From CAYREX01 sp964423505 (GTDB lineage: Bacteria > Fermentibacterota > Fermentibacteria > Fermentibacterales > JCC-6), in contig CAYREX010000004.1 of the NCBI GenBank assembly GCA_964423505.1, positions 1-64,000 of the forward strand: DNA of 64,000 bases. The letters run 5' to 3'. Positions within the stretch are counted from its first letter, which is position 1, and each line of letters begins with the position of its first letter. Below are positions 33,295 to 41,216 of this stretch, in pieces. Below the pieces are notes generated by a model. It saw nothing but the letters and a program-made list of their open reading frames with translations. It was not told the DNA's origin and ran no database searches. The position numbers and the translations under genes were made by a program.

Positions 33295-35088
33295 TTGAGC
33301 CCCGGAAGAGCCGCCGGTTCCAGGTGCCCGTTGACCATAATCCCGCCGGAGAGGCGGAAGCGCGTCTTCGAGAGCCTGCTGGCCGATTCCGTCGACCTGG
33401 ACGCCAGGGTGGTCGTGGACGACGTCCCGGACGACGAGCTGGTCCTGGTAGGCGTTGCCGCCTCGGACTGGCCCGGCCTGGCGACGGTAGTGCTCAGCGA
33501 GCTGCAGCACAGCGGCTGGAACCTGGACACGCTGGAGGGCTTCACCACCGAGCTCGCCGGCAGGAGGACCGGGGTGGTGCTTGCCGGCATAACCGACCCG
33601 GACAACGCCCGTCGGGAGATGTTCACCCGGGACGCCCACAGGATGGAGGACCTGCTCCGGAGGCTCGCGCTGGGCAGGGCCGGGACCATGTCCCTTCTAT
33701 CCAGGGCGGCGGAGCGCTTCGAGCGCTTCGAGGAGGTCAGGAGGCACCTGGAGAAGGCGTACGGGAACGAGCCGGTCCCGCCGGGCATACTCGGCGAGGG
33801 AGGGGAGCTGGTGCTCTTCATCTCCTCCCGGTCTGACGAGTACCTCGCCGAGAGGAAGCCGGAGGACCTGGCCTGGATAGTGAAGACCAACTTCAACCTG
33901 GTGAACAGGGTCAGGACCAGCGGCGGCAGGGCCCATTTCCGTCTGAAGAACCTGAGGACGACACGGGAGCATCTTACCGGCATCAACATAGCCGGCTACG
34001 AGCGCGACATCTCCTTCCAGAACTGCGTGACCGCCCTGACCCACGCCTGGAGCGGCGCCACCATCAGGCACCAGCGCAGGTACACGACCAGGGACGGCAT
34101 CATCTCCATCAGGATAGAGATGACCGGCCCGGCAGGGCTCAGCGCCAAGAAGGAGGAGCAGGCGGTCATCAGGAGGAGCCTCAACAGGCTGCTGGTCGCC
34201 CACGAGCTGGACAAGCTGAACAGGATACACAGGTACGGCGGGGCCGAGCACTACGCCCGGGCGCTCATCCCTCTCCTGCTCCGGGAATGCGAGTCCACCG
34301 AGCTCAGCCAGGCCTACATAGCCATGGTCTCCTCCACCACCTTCACCGCGAGCCTGAAGCTGATACTGGTCACCGGCAGCTTCGACGCTGAGAGCCACGA
34401 CCGCAAGATAATAGACCTGATAGGCCGGATAAACTCAAACAGCGGCCTGACCGTGGTGTCCTTCAGGTCACCTTCCAGCTTCAAGAAGCACATGTGGGTG
34501 GACATCCTCGACATCTCGGCGAACCGGGAGGCCTACGAGGAGATGGAGGAGTCCTACCTGGACATCAAGCGGTCCATCGAGGGCAGCTTCGGCAGGTTCA
34601 GGGACTTCGACAGGGGCATGAGGCTGAACGACGTCAGGCAGCTCAAGGAGATAAGGGAGCAGCTCTCCGGCCTGCCGGACAACATGATTACCGACTTCTA
34701 CTACAGGATAGAGGAGTTCCTCAGGGCGAGCATCTCGACGGACGAGCTGGCGATGCACATCAGGCTGGCCTACGAGAGCATCAACCGCTTCATGGAGGAG
34801 GGCAGGACCCAGCTGCCGCCGGAGGTACGGAGAGTCGGCGGCGGCGAGAGGGGCGTGGCAACTCTCGTCTGCATAGTCGCCGACTCCGATTCGGTCTCCT
34901 TCCAGTACCTGCTGGAGACGGTGAGGGAGTATACGGTCAACGCAAGCATAATCGAGTGGGCCGGCGCCAACGCCTACCTCCTGAGGATACAGGAGCAGGG
35001 GAAGGGGCTCGCCCCGCAGGAGCTGGAGAGAGTGCTCGCCAGGCTGGACCGGCTCTCCGACAGTGAATGCCGTCCCCGGGGTTCTTGA
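33295..35088 (+). CDS. Unrecognised 597-residue protein with ACT-like N- and C-terminal segments
   Basis: I do not recognise this family. Residues about 45-90 (ELVLVGVAASDWPGLATVVL) and 525-570 (VATLVCIVADSDSVSFQYLL) look like ACT domains, the usual small-molecule regulatory fold. Between them are basic, mixed helix/strand regions including RTTREHLTGINIAGYERDI and FRSPSSFKKHMWVDILDIS. No signal peptide, membrane segment or metal motif is seen. The start is a TTG with GAGAGGAG 5 bases upstream. The gene sits alone between two tRNA genes, and its TGA stop lies inside the -35 box of the following tRNA. A regulatory or metabolic-sensor role is only a guess. Confidence 0.7.
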   Translation: MSPGRAAGSRCPLTIIPPERRKRVFESLLADSVDLDARVVVDDVPDDELVLVGVAASDWPGLATVVLSELQHSGWNLDTLEGFTTELAGRRTGVVLAGITDPDNARREMFTRDAHRMEDLLRRLALGRAGTMSLLSRAAERFERFEEVRRHLEKAYGNEPVPPGILGEGGELVLFISSRSDEYLAERKPEDLAWIVKTNFNLVNRVRTSGGRAHFRLKNLRTTREHLTGINIAGYERDISFQNCVTALTHAWSGATIRHQRRYTTRDGIISIRIEMTGPAGLSAKKEEQAVIRRSLNRLLVAHELDKLNRIHRYGGAEHYARALIPLLLRECESTELSQAYIAMVSSTTFTASLKLILVTGSFDAESHDRKIIDLIGRINSNSGLTVVSFRSPSSFKKHMWVDILDISANREAYEEMEESYLDIKRSIEGSFGRFRDFDRGMRLNDVRQLKEIREQLSGLPDNMITDFYYRIEEFLRASISTDELAMHIRLAYESINRFMEEGRTQLPPEVRRVGGGERGVATLVCIVADSDSVSFQYLLETVREYTVNASIIEWAGANAYLLRIQEQGKGLAPQELERVLARLDRLSDSECRPRGS

Positions 35089-35114
35089 CACCGCGAAGGC
35101 CGGAGGTCTATTGT
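35085..35114 (+). promoter_or_regulatory. Promoter of the CAU-anticodon tRNA
   Basis: Consensus TTGACA (35085-35090), 18-base spacer, TATTGT (35109-35114), ending 10 bases before the mature tRNA. The -35 overlaps the stop codon of the preceding gene. Confidence 0.65.
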
Positions 35115-35124
35115 TGCGGCTCGT

Positions 35125-35201
35125 GGCGGCGTAGCTCAGCTGGCTAGAGCAGCGGAATCATAATCCGCGGGTCGGGGGTTCGAGTCCCTCCGCCGCTACC
35201 A
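35125..35201 (+). tRNA. tRNA with anticodon CAU (elongator Met most likely; Ile2 possible)
   Basis: Acceptor GGCGGCG pairs with CGCCGCT, leaving a terminal G1-U72 wobble. The D-arm reads GCTCAGCTGGCTAGAGC, the anticodon loop is ATCATAA, the T-loop is TTCGAGT, and ACCA is encoded. The acceptor and D-arm resemble elongator methionine tRNAs. An initiator tRNA is excluded by the paired first base and the lack of GGG/CCC flanking the anticodon loop. A lysidine-modified isoleucine tRNA reading AUA cannot be ruled out, and AUA is common in the genes here. Confidence 0.92.
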
Positions 35202-35214
35202 CCCCTCCCCGGTC

Positions 35215-36156
35215 TCAGCCGTATTTCGGCGAGAGCAGCCCCTCGATTATCATGTCGGTGGCCTCGTCCGCGGTCAGCCCGTGGGCCATGAGGGTCTCCA
35301 GCTGCTTGGAGTCGACGCTTCCTATGGCGGCCTCGTGGGTCACGTGGGCGAGCGGGTGGACTACCTCGACTATCGGGATGGCCTTCGCCGATGCCTGCTC
35401 CCTGACGATCTCCTTGCAGTCGACGTGGCCGACGGAGTAGGGGCCCTCGGCCCTCAGGGTGTTCCTTATGTCCGCCGAGGCCCGCTCCCTGACGGCGACG
35501 TTGGTGGTCAGGACCCCCCTTGCCCGCTCGCCGGCCAGCGTGGCCTTCTCGTGGACCAGGATGCTGTCCTCGCCCCTTCCGCTTATCCTGGCGTTCATCT
35601 CGAGGACGCTGCGGGCGTTGCAAATGGCCTCGTAGAGGATGTCCAGCTCCCCGACCCGACCCTTCAGCATCTCGAAGTCGGCCATCAGGGAGGCCCCCTC
35701 GCCGAGGACGATCCTGCTCCTGGGGACCACCCTGACGCCACCCTCGGGGCTGTGGACGTGCCTCTCCAGGTAGTCGTACTCCGCGTCCCTGCCCAGGCGT
35801 ATCTCCGCCTCCATCTCGTGGACCACCTCGACGGCGTTGGGGAAGGTGCAGCTGGAGACGACCGCTATCGCCGCCCCTTCACCCACCTCCACGTCCATGA
35901 CGATGCGCTGGACTCCGCGCTCGGGCATCAGGCCGAAGCACATCCTCACCGGCCTGTCTATCCTCGCCCCCGGCTCGACGGTGACCCGGACGTCTATCCC
36001 GTCCTCCAGCTCGTCGGCCTCCACCGATAGCCCCTGCACCAGGTGCAGCCCGAGGACTCTGTTTCCGTGCACCTCGACGTGGGCCACTTCCGGAGATGTG
36101 ACGCACTGCTCGCCGAGGCTCCCGTACATGCTCCTTATGAGCTCATCATTGCCCAT
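35215..36156 (-). CDS. SufB/SufD-like Fe-S scaffold protein, minimal type
   Basis: 313 residues, much shorter than E. coli SufB, matching the minimal SufBC (SMS-type) systems of many anaerobes and archaea. The family beta-helix core is visible: LEMNARISGRGEDSILVHEK, SADIRNTLRAEGPYSVGHVDCKEIV and SVDSKQLETLMAHGLTADEAT, with conserved Cys and His near the C-terminus for cluster assembly. The ATG at 36156 lies inside the sufC stop region, so the pair is coupled. It assembles [4Fe-4S] clusters, needed in quantity by the ferredoxin enzymes in this window. Confidence 0.88.
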   Translation of the reverse strand: MGNDELIRSMYGSLGEQCVTSPEVAHVEVHGNRVLGLHLVQGLSVEADELEDGIDVRVTVEPGARIDRPVRMCFGLMPERGVQRIVMDVEVGEGAAIAVVSSCTFPNAVEVVHEMEAEIRLGRDAEYDYLERHVHSPEGGVRVVPRSRIVLGEGASLMADFEMLKGRVGELDILYEAICNARSVLEMNARISGRGEDSILVHEKATLAGERARGVLTTNVAVRERASADIRNTLRAEGPYSVGHVDCKEIVREQASAKAIPIVEVVHPLAHVTHEAAIGSVDSKQLETLMAHGLTADEATDMIIEGLLSPKYG

Positions 36157-36895
36157 CGCCGACCTCCCCCTCCCCCGGCCGGTTCTGGTGGTCGCAGGGC
36201 ATGCAGCGCTCGCCGTAGAACTCCGCCACCCTCTCCGCCGGTCCCTTTTCCCGTATGCTCCCGCAGCAGAGCAGGAACGCATGGTCGGCCTGCTCGAGGA
36301 CCGTCATGCTGTGCGTTATCAGAAGCACCGTGGAGCCGGCCTCCCGCAGGAAGCCGATGGCGTCGAATATCCGCTTCAGGGCCTCCACGTCTATGCCGGA
36401 GTCAGGCTCGTCCATCATCACCAGCCTGGGCTCCATGGCCAGCAGGGAGGCAAGCTCCACCCGCTTCCGCTCACCGCCGGAGAGGGTATCGTCTACGGCC
36501 CTCTCCAGGTAGGTGTCCGGGTCCAGGTCGACCTTCCGCAGGCACTCGGCCGCCAGACCCTCTTCTTCATTCCCGGCGCCGCTCAGGATGAACTCCCGGA
36601 CGCCCAGCCCCCTGAACCTGGCCGGCTCCTGCCAGGCCATGCTTATGCCCAGGCCGGCGCGCTCGTCTATCGTCAGATCCCGCAGGTCCCTGCCCCTGAA
36701 CCGTATGCAGCCCTCGTAGCGCCTGTAGCCGGCGAGTCCCATTACCGTGGAGGCCAGCGTGGACTTCCCCGCCCCGTTCGGGCCGACTATGGCGTGGACG
36801 TGACCCGCCCAGAGATCGAGCGAGAGTCCGTCCAGTATCCTCCTGCCGCCCAGCTCGAGCGTCAGGTCCTCGATCTCGAGAATGCTCTCGCCCAT
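36146..36895 (-). CDS. sufC: SufC-like ATPase of Fe-S cluster assembly
   Basis: 249 residues of an ABC-type ATPase: Walker A VGPNGAGKST, Q-loop AWQEPARF, signature LSGGERKRVELASLL, Walker B RLVMMDEPDSGIDV and switch His in LLITHS. No transporter membrane subunit is present. The neighbour with 11 bases of overlap is SufB/D-like, so this is SufC. A cysteine-rich C-terminal tail (GERCMPCDHQN) is unusual. No SufS desulfurase or SufU lies nearby; the rhodanese gene upstream is a possible sulfur source. A short hairpin (36918-36939) separates it from egtD. Confidence 0.92.
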   Translation of the reverse strand: MGESILEIEDLTLELGGRRILDGLSLDLWAGHVHAIVGPNGAGKSTLASTVMGLAGYRRYEGCIRFRGRDLRDLTIDERAGLGISMAWQEPARFRGLGVREFILSGAGNEEEGLAAECLRKVDLDPDTYLERAVDDTLSGGERKRVELASLLAMEPRLVMMDEPDSGIDVEALKRIFDAIGFLREAGSTVLLITHSMTVLEQADHAFLLCCGSIREKGPAERVAEFYGERCMPCDHQNRPGEGEVGDGQ

Positions 36896-36917
36896 CTCTC
36901 CTCCCGGAATGCCCGGC

Positions 36918-36939
36918 CCGGCCGTTGCACGACGGCCGG
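36918..36939 (-). terminator. Weak intergenic hairpin between egtD and sufC
   Basis: An 8-base inverted repeat, CCGGCCGT and ACGGCCGG, with a 6-base loop in the 50-base gap. No U-tract. It may be a partial terminator or an RNA-stability element that lowers suf expression relative to upstream genes. Confidence 0.3.
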
Positions 36940-36945
36940 AGCACG

Positions 36946-37917
36946 TCAGCGCCTCTCCGACTCCACCAGCGAGAACCTCCCGCCCCGGTCCTGGTAGACC
37001 CTCCTGAGGCGGAGACCGCCTTCTGCCACCAGTCTCTCGAGTCCCCGGGGCGTGTACTTGTGCGAGCTCTCCGTGTGGATGGTCTCGCCCCTCTCGAACA
37101 TTATGGGCCCTTCCAGCTCCGGGGAGTCCGCTCTCAGGTCGGCGAGGGCCTCCAGGTGCATCTCGATCCTGCCGCCCTCCGGGGAGAACCGGGCGACGTG
37201 GGCGAAGTCCCCGGCCGACAGCTCCGTCCCGAGCGCCCGGTCAACCACCCGCAGGATGTTCAGGTTGAAGTCGGCCGTCACCCCCGCTGAGTCGTCGTAG
37301 GCCCTCAGGAGGTCATCGACATCCTTCATCATGTCCAGACCCAGCAGGAAGCGGTCTCCCGGCTCCATCACGCCGGCCACGCGACCGAGGAAGCCGGAGG
37401 CCTCGGACCGCTCCAGGTTGCCGATGGTGCCGCCCAGGAAGCAGAATAGCCGGGGCCTCCCCTCAGGGATGTCAGGCAGCCCGTCCATGAAGTCCGCGAG
37501 GACCGGCCTTGTCCGCACCTTCGGGAAGCGCTCTCCAAGCTCCGCCGCCGAGCCCGCCAGGGCCGTTCGGCTTATGTCCACGGGGAAGTACCTGAGCGAT
37601 CGCCGCATGCCCGCGGGAACCATGTCCAGCAGCAGCGACACTTTCGAGCAGTCGCCACTGCCCAGCTCGATTATGTCCGTGTCGCCGAGGCTGCGGGCCA
37701 GGGGACCCAGGGCCGCGGCGATGATGGACCGCTCGGTGCGGCCCGGGTAGTAGTCCTCCACCCCGGTAATCGCCTCGAACAGCCTTGTGCCTCTGGCGTC
37801 GTAGAGGTACTTGGAGGGCAGGGAGCGCGGCCTCGTCCCGAGGTACCGTACCATCTCCGCCGAAGCCCCCTGGAGCGGTTCCCCGGCTTCCGGCTCTCCC
37901 GTCGCCCCGGGTATCAC
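36946..37917 (-). CDS. egtD: EgtD-like histidine-specific SAM methyltransferase
   Basis: 323 residues, the usual EgtD length. Features are LPSKYLYDARGTRLFEAITG, YYPGRTERSII, the SAM motif IIELGSGDCSKVSLLLD, FPVDISRTAL, LFCFLGGTIGNLE and LLGLDMMKDVDDLLRAYDD. EgtD makes trimethylhistidine (hercynine), the first step of ergothioneine synthesis. No EgtB, EgtC, EgtE or anaerobic EanB-type gene is certain here, but the neighbouring triple rhodanese is notable, because EanB is a rhodanese-like sulfur transferase that converts hercynine to ergothioneine without oxygen. GTG start overlaps the rhodanese stop (GTGA), with GGAGGGCGGAC upstream. Confidence 0.87.
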   Translation of the reverse strand: MIPGATGEPEAGEPLQGASAEMVRYLGTRPRSLPSKYLYDARGTRLFEAITGVEDYYPGRTERSIIAAALGPLARSLGDTDIIELGSGDCSKVSLLLDMVPAGMRRSLRYFPVDISRTALAGSAAELGERFPKVRTRPVLADFMDGLPDIPEGRPRLFCFLGGTIGNLERSEASGFLGRVAGVMEPGDRFLLGLDMMKDVDDLLRAYDDSAGVTADFNLNILRVVDRALGTELSAGDFAHVARFSPEGGRIEMHLEALADLRADSPELEGPIMFERGETIHTESSHKYTPRGLERLVAEGGLRLRRVYQDRGGRFSLVESERR

Positions 37918-39218
37918 CGTCCGCCCTCCGGCTCGCCGGTCTCTATCGGGTTCTCCGGGTCGTTGTTCCACTCCAGCCATCCGCCGTCGAAGACGGCTAT
38001 GTCCGTCCAGCCGAGCAGGTATGCGCTCATGAAGGCCTCGCTGGCTCTCCATCCCGTGCCGCAGTAGAAGGCAAGACGCTTGTCCGGGGTAACGCCCCGC
38101 TCCAGCCAGTGGGCCTCGATCTCGGCGTACTCCCTCATCGTGTGGTCCGGGTTCCGGAAGTTCTCCATGTGATAGGCGTCGCTGCCGCAGTCGCCGAAGA
38201 CGGCCCCGGGGATGCGTCCCTTCACGTCTATGTAGTTGTAGCCGCTCACCTCCCCGATGAACTCCCTCCAGCTCCGCATGCTCACCAGCTCCGCCTCCTC
38301 GGCGGCGAGGATGCGCTTCGCCTCCGGGACGTCCACGAAGATCTCCGGCCTGGCCGGCACATCGAACCCCAGCTCGGATAGCGGCTCCGGCTCCGCAGGC
38401 TCGCCCGTCACCGGGAGTCCCTCCGCCTCCCAGGCCATCAGCCCGCCGTTCATCACCCTGACGTCCCTGACCCCCGCGTACATGAGTATCAGGGCGCATC
38501 TCATGGCCGCTATCTGCCCGGCGCTGCTGCCCGGGAACGGAACGCCGTCGTCCGGGTCGCCGTAGCGCCCGTACAGCACCACCGTCGAATCGGCCCCCAT
38601 CCCGAGGGAAAGGAGGGCGTCCGCCAGCTCTCCCGGCGGACGCCTGTTCCAAAGGCCGGGCTCCTCCAGCGCCAGCGTGTCCAGTGGTATGGCCCCGGGG
38701 ACGTGTCCCTCCAGGTAGTCGTCCGGGTTCCTGTAGTGGGCATGGCAGATGAGGGTGCCGGCGGGCCCGGTCTTCCGTCTGATGCCCCCGGGCATCATCT
38801 CGGCCACCAGGGAGGGGGGGACCAGCCTGTCGTATCGGAGGAGGCTCTCCAGGGGCAGGGTCTGGTCAAGGCACCATTCGCTCTGCAGGCGGTGGTAGAG
38901 CCTGACGTCCTTCGCTCCCCTGTCCAGGAGGACCCTGGCGACGGAGGCCGACTCCTCCGGGTCGTACCCGTACACCACCAGCGGCCGGTCGCCCGGCAGC
39001 CCCTTCGTCTCCAGGGTGCGGTCCAGGAAGCCCTCGCCCACCCACGCTGCCGGTACGCTCCGGGCCCCGGGCACATGACCTCCCCTCATCTCTCCGCGCA
39101 GGCTCCAGCCGTTGTAGGCGTCCGGCGACCTGACGTCCACCATGGTGGCGCCCTCCCTGAACAGCGCCGCCACCTCTCCGGTCCGGGAGTCCTTCTCGTA
39201 CCTCGTTCTCTCGCTCAT
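37914..39218 (-). CDS. Triple-domain rhodanese sulfurtransferase, possible EanB-like partner of EgtD
   Basis: 434 residues with three rhodanese-like domains at about 15-110, 125-255 and 275-425. Landmarks are MVDVRSPDAYNGW, GHVPGAIPLDTL, and in the last domain DVKGRIPGAVFGDCGSDAYH, FYCGTGWRASEAFM and VFDGGWLEW. Only the third domain has a cysteine in the active loop (FYCGTGWR). The first two loops read VVYGYDPEES and VLYGRYGDPD. Several features, including the multi-rhodanese length and fused coupling to egtD, fit the anaerobic ergothioneine enzyme EanB, but this is inference. Otherwise it would be a thiosulfate or persulfide sulfurtransferase feeding the Suf genes. ATG at 39218 follows GGGAGAAGAG. 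Confidence 0.85.
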   Translation of the reverse strand: MSERTRYEKDSRTGEVAALFREGATMVDVRSPDAYNGWSLRGEMRGGHVPGARSVPAAWVGEGFLDRTLETKGLPGDRPLVVYGYDPEESASVARVLLDRGAKDVRLYHRLQSEWCLDQTLPLESLLRYDRLVPPSLVAEMMPGGIRRKTGPAGTLICHAHYRNPDDYLEGHVPGAIPLDTLALEEPGLWNRRPPGELADALLSLGMGADSTVVLYGRYGDPDDGVPFPGSSAGQIAAMRCALILMYAGVRDVRVMNGGLMAWEAEGLPVTGEPAEPEPLSELGFDVPARPEIFVDVPEAKRILAAEEAELVSMRSWREFIGEVSGYNYIDVKGRIPGAVFGDCGSDAYHMENFRNPDHTMREYAEIEAHWLERGVTPDKRLAFYCGTGWRASEAFMSAYLLGWTDIAVFDGGWLEWNNDPENPIETGEPEGGR

Positions 39219-39220
39219 CT

Positions 39221-39991
39221 TCACTCTTCTCCCTCGGCACCGAGGGCCGAGATCTCCGCCGGGTCCGGTGCGCCGAACCGGCAGCCCTCCTCCCACCGGG
39301 AGAGCAGGTTCCCGCGGGCGGGTATCCCACCCTCCTTCCGGAGCATCCCGGCCAGATTGAGCAGGTTCCATGTCATGAAGGTGGCGTTCCTCCTGGTGAA
39401 GTCGTTCCCGGGGCCGCCGGAGCCCGGGTCCAGGTAGGAGGGCCCCGGACCCACCTCTCCTATCCAGCCGGCGTCCGCCTGAGGGGGGACCGTGAAGCCC
39501 AGGTGCTGGAGCGAGTAGAGTACCGTCATCGCGCAGTGCTTGACCCCGTCCTCGTTGCCCGTGACCAGGCATCCCCCGACCCTGCCGTAGTAGGCGTACT
39601 GACCGACCGGGTTGAGCTCCCCCGAGCTGGCGTAGAGGCGCTCTATCACCATCTTGCAGACCGAGGAGACGCTGCCGAGCCATATCGGCGTGCAGACCAC
39701 CAGCACATCAGAGGCCATGACCCTGGCCTGCAGGCCGGGCCAGTCGTCCTCGGACACTCCGTGGTCGGTCATGTCCGGGTAGACCCCGAATGCGACTTCG
39801 TGGTCCACCGGCCTGATTACCTCCGTGGCGACGCCCGCGTCCTCCATTATCCTCTTCGACACCTCGATGAGCCCCCTTGTATGGGACCGCCTCGGAGAGG
39901 CCTTCAGGGTGCAGTTCAGGAAGAGGGCGGAGAGCCCTTCGAGGCGGGGGGCGCCGGTCGCTTGTGACCCGGTCCCGCAGCTACCGCTCAT
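39221..39991 (-). CDS. Flavodoxin-fold NAD(P)H:FMN reductase-like protein
   Basis: 256 residues of the multimeric flavodoxin/WrbA-like family: ALFLNCTLKASPRRSHTRGL (phosphate loop), DVLVVCTPIWLGSVSSVCKM and GCLVTGNEDGVKHCAM. It should bind FMN and carry out a two-electron reduction in the cytoplasm. The specific substrate is unknown. Its ATG overlaps the hemerythrin stop (ATGA), and it ends two bases before the rhodanese gene. A C-terminal extension of about 60 residues beyond the flavodoxin fold is seen. Confidence 0.83.
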   Translation of the reverse strand: MSGSCGTGSQATGAPRLEGLSALFLNCTLKASPRRSHTRGLIEVSKRIMEDAGVATEVIRPVDHEVAFGVYPDMTDHGVSEDDWPGLQARVMASDVLVVCTPIWLGSVSSVCKMVIERLYASSGELNPVGQYAYYGRVGGCLVTGNEDGVKHCAMTVLYSLQHLGFTVPPQADAGWIGEVGPGPSYLDPGSGGPGNDFTRRNATFMTWNLLNLAGMLRKEGGIPARGNLLSRWEEGCRFGAPDPAEISALGAEGEE

Positions 39992-40524
39992 CGGTCCTCC
40001 AGCTCCTCCACCACCCGACGGTAGTGCTCGTGCATGACCTCTCTGTCGAACTCACGGAACTCCTCGAGGAGCCGGGCGTCCTCCCCCTCCTCGAGGTACT
40101 CCATGGCGGCGGGGAAGAAGTCCTCGTCCTCCCTGCGTATATGCTCCGGGTATAGCTGAACCATCCTGCGGAGCCCACGCCTCACTTCGTCCGCTGCGGA
40201 GTCCTGGCCTGACCTGTACCTGGCGTTGGCGTCCGACACCGACCCGACCACCCGGCGGGCTGTCACGTGCTCGCCCCTGAGCTCCTCCATGGCCCTCCGG
40301 TGATCGGGCGAGAGGCTCCTTCCCCCGAGCTCACGGAAGAGGATGTCCTCCTCCTTGCCGTGATGGGTCATGTCGGCGTACGTCCGCATGAAGTCGGTGA
40401 GCCTGTCCACGAACCGGGGCGCGAGCTTGCCCCCCTCGTCCAGCCGCTCCAGCTCTGCCCGTGCGAGGGCGATCATCCTCTCGATGAGCCGGTGCTCCTT
40501 CATCAGCATTCCTCTGGACTGCAT
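39988..40524 (-). CDS. Hemerythrin HHE-domain protein
   Basis: 178 residues, all helical, with the metal-binding histidines and carboxylates of the HHE fold: KEHRLIERMI, MTHHGKEEDILF, LRGEHVTARRVV and YPEHIRREDEDFF. Such di-iron proteins bind oxygen or nitric oxide or protect Fe-S clusters (YtfE-like roles). The ATG at 40524 is chosen because CGGAGAGG stands 9 bases upstream; the in-frame ATG at 40563 has no ribosome site. Its place before flavodoxin and Suf genes suggests a stress-response function. Confidence 0.88.
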   Translation of the reverse strand: MQSRGMLMKEHRLIERMIALARAELERLDEGGKLAPRFVDRLTDFMRTYADMTHHGKEEDILFRELGGRSLSPDHRRAMEELRGEHVTARRVVGSVSDANARYRSGQDSAADEVRRGLRRMVQLYPEHIRREDEDFFPAAMEYLEEGEDARLLEEFREFDREVMHEHYRRVVEELEDR

Positions 40525-40599
40525 ACTCGGTGTCCTCTCCGTTGCGTTCTTCGTCCCGTTCATCGTCGGGCCGCCGGCGACAGCGCCGTACAGCGCCGC

Positions 40600-41124
40600 T
40601 CAGCTGCCCAGCGCCTCCTCGATCGCCCTGTTGAACGCCGGAAGATCCGACGGCTTCCTTGAGGTGATGAGCCTCCCGTCCACCACGACCTCGGAGTCGG
40701 TCCAGTCCGCGCCGGCGTTACGCAGGTCCACGGCTATCGAGGGCCAGGACGTCATGCGCCTGCCCTCCACGACGCCGGCGGATATCAGGAGCTGCGGCCC
40801 GTGGCAGACGGCGGCCAGTACCTTGCCCTGTTCGACGGCCATCCGGACCATCTCCACCATCGGCTCGTGCATGCGCATCCCGTCCGGTGCGTGGCCACCG
40901 GGCACGACCAGTGCGTCGAAGTCGGCGACGTCGGCATCCCGGGCGGAGATGTCCGATGTAACCCTGGCCTCCCCCCGCTTGCCCTCGTACTCCCTCTCCG
41001 CATCACCGCCGACGAGGACCACGTCGGCCCCGACTCCCCTGAGCGCGTAGAGCGGCTCGGTCAGCTCGTCGTCCTCGAAGCCGTCCTCCACCAGTATCGC
41101 TATCCTCTTTCCCTCGAGCGTCAT
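40600..41124 (-). CDS. DJ-1/PfpI-family protein
   Basis: 174 residues: IAILVEDGFEDDELTEPLYA, FDALVVPGGHAPDGMR and the nucleophile elbow LAAVCHGPQLLISAG with catalytic Cys-His, as in PfpI/YhbO-type proteins. Family members are described as glyoxalases, protein deglycases or peptidases. GAAGAGGAGG precedes the ATG, and a promoter lies at 41188-41216. It is probably the first gene of the seven-gene minus-strand operon ending at sufB/D. Confidence 0.9.
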   Translation of the reverse strand: MTLEGKRIAILVEDGFEDDELTEPLYALRGVGADVVLVGGDAEREYEGKRGEARVTSDISARDADVADFDALVVPGGHAPDGMRMHEPMVEMVRMAVEQGKVLAAVCHGPQLLISAGVVEGRRMTSWPSIAVDLRNAGADWTDSEVVVDGRLITSRKPSDLPAFNRAIEEALGS

Positions 41125-41187
41125 GCGTCCTCCTCTTCCCGGGTACTCGAGCCGGACCTCTGATCTTCACAAAGGCATGTGATTGCC

Positions 41188-41216
41188 ATGATATGACATA
41201 TTGGAAGAGAAAGCAA
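41188..41216 (-). promoter_or_regulatory. Probable promoter of the pfpI-suf operon
   Basis: Minus strand TTGCTT (41216-41211), 17-base spacer, TATCAT (41193-41188), about 60 bases before the PfpI ATG. Confidence 0.5.

Noticed and set aside
33295..35088. NAD-specific large glutamate dehydrogenase fragment
   Set aside because: Only loose resemblance in ACT-like segments; no dehydrogenase catalytic or dinucleotide-binding motifs.
35125..35201. Initiator tRNA-fMet
   Set aside because: The first acceptor pair is G-U rather than a C-A mismatch, and the three G-C pairs typical of the initiator anticodon stem are absent.
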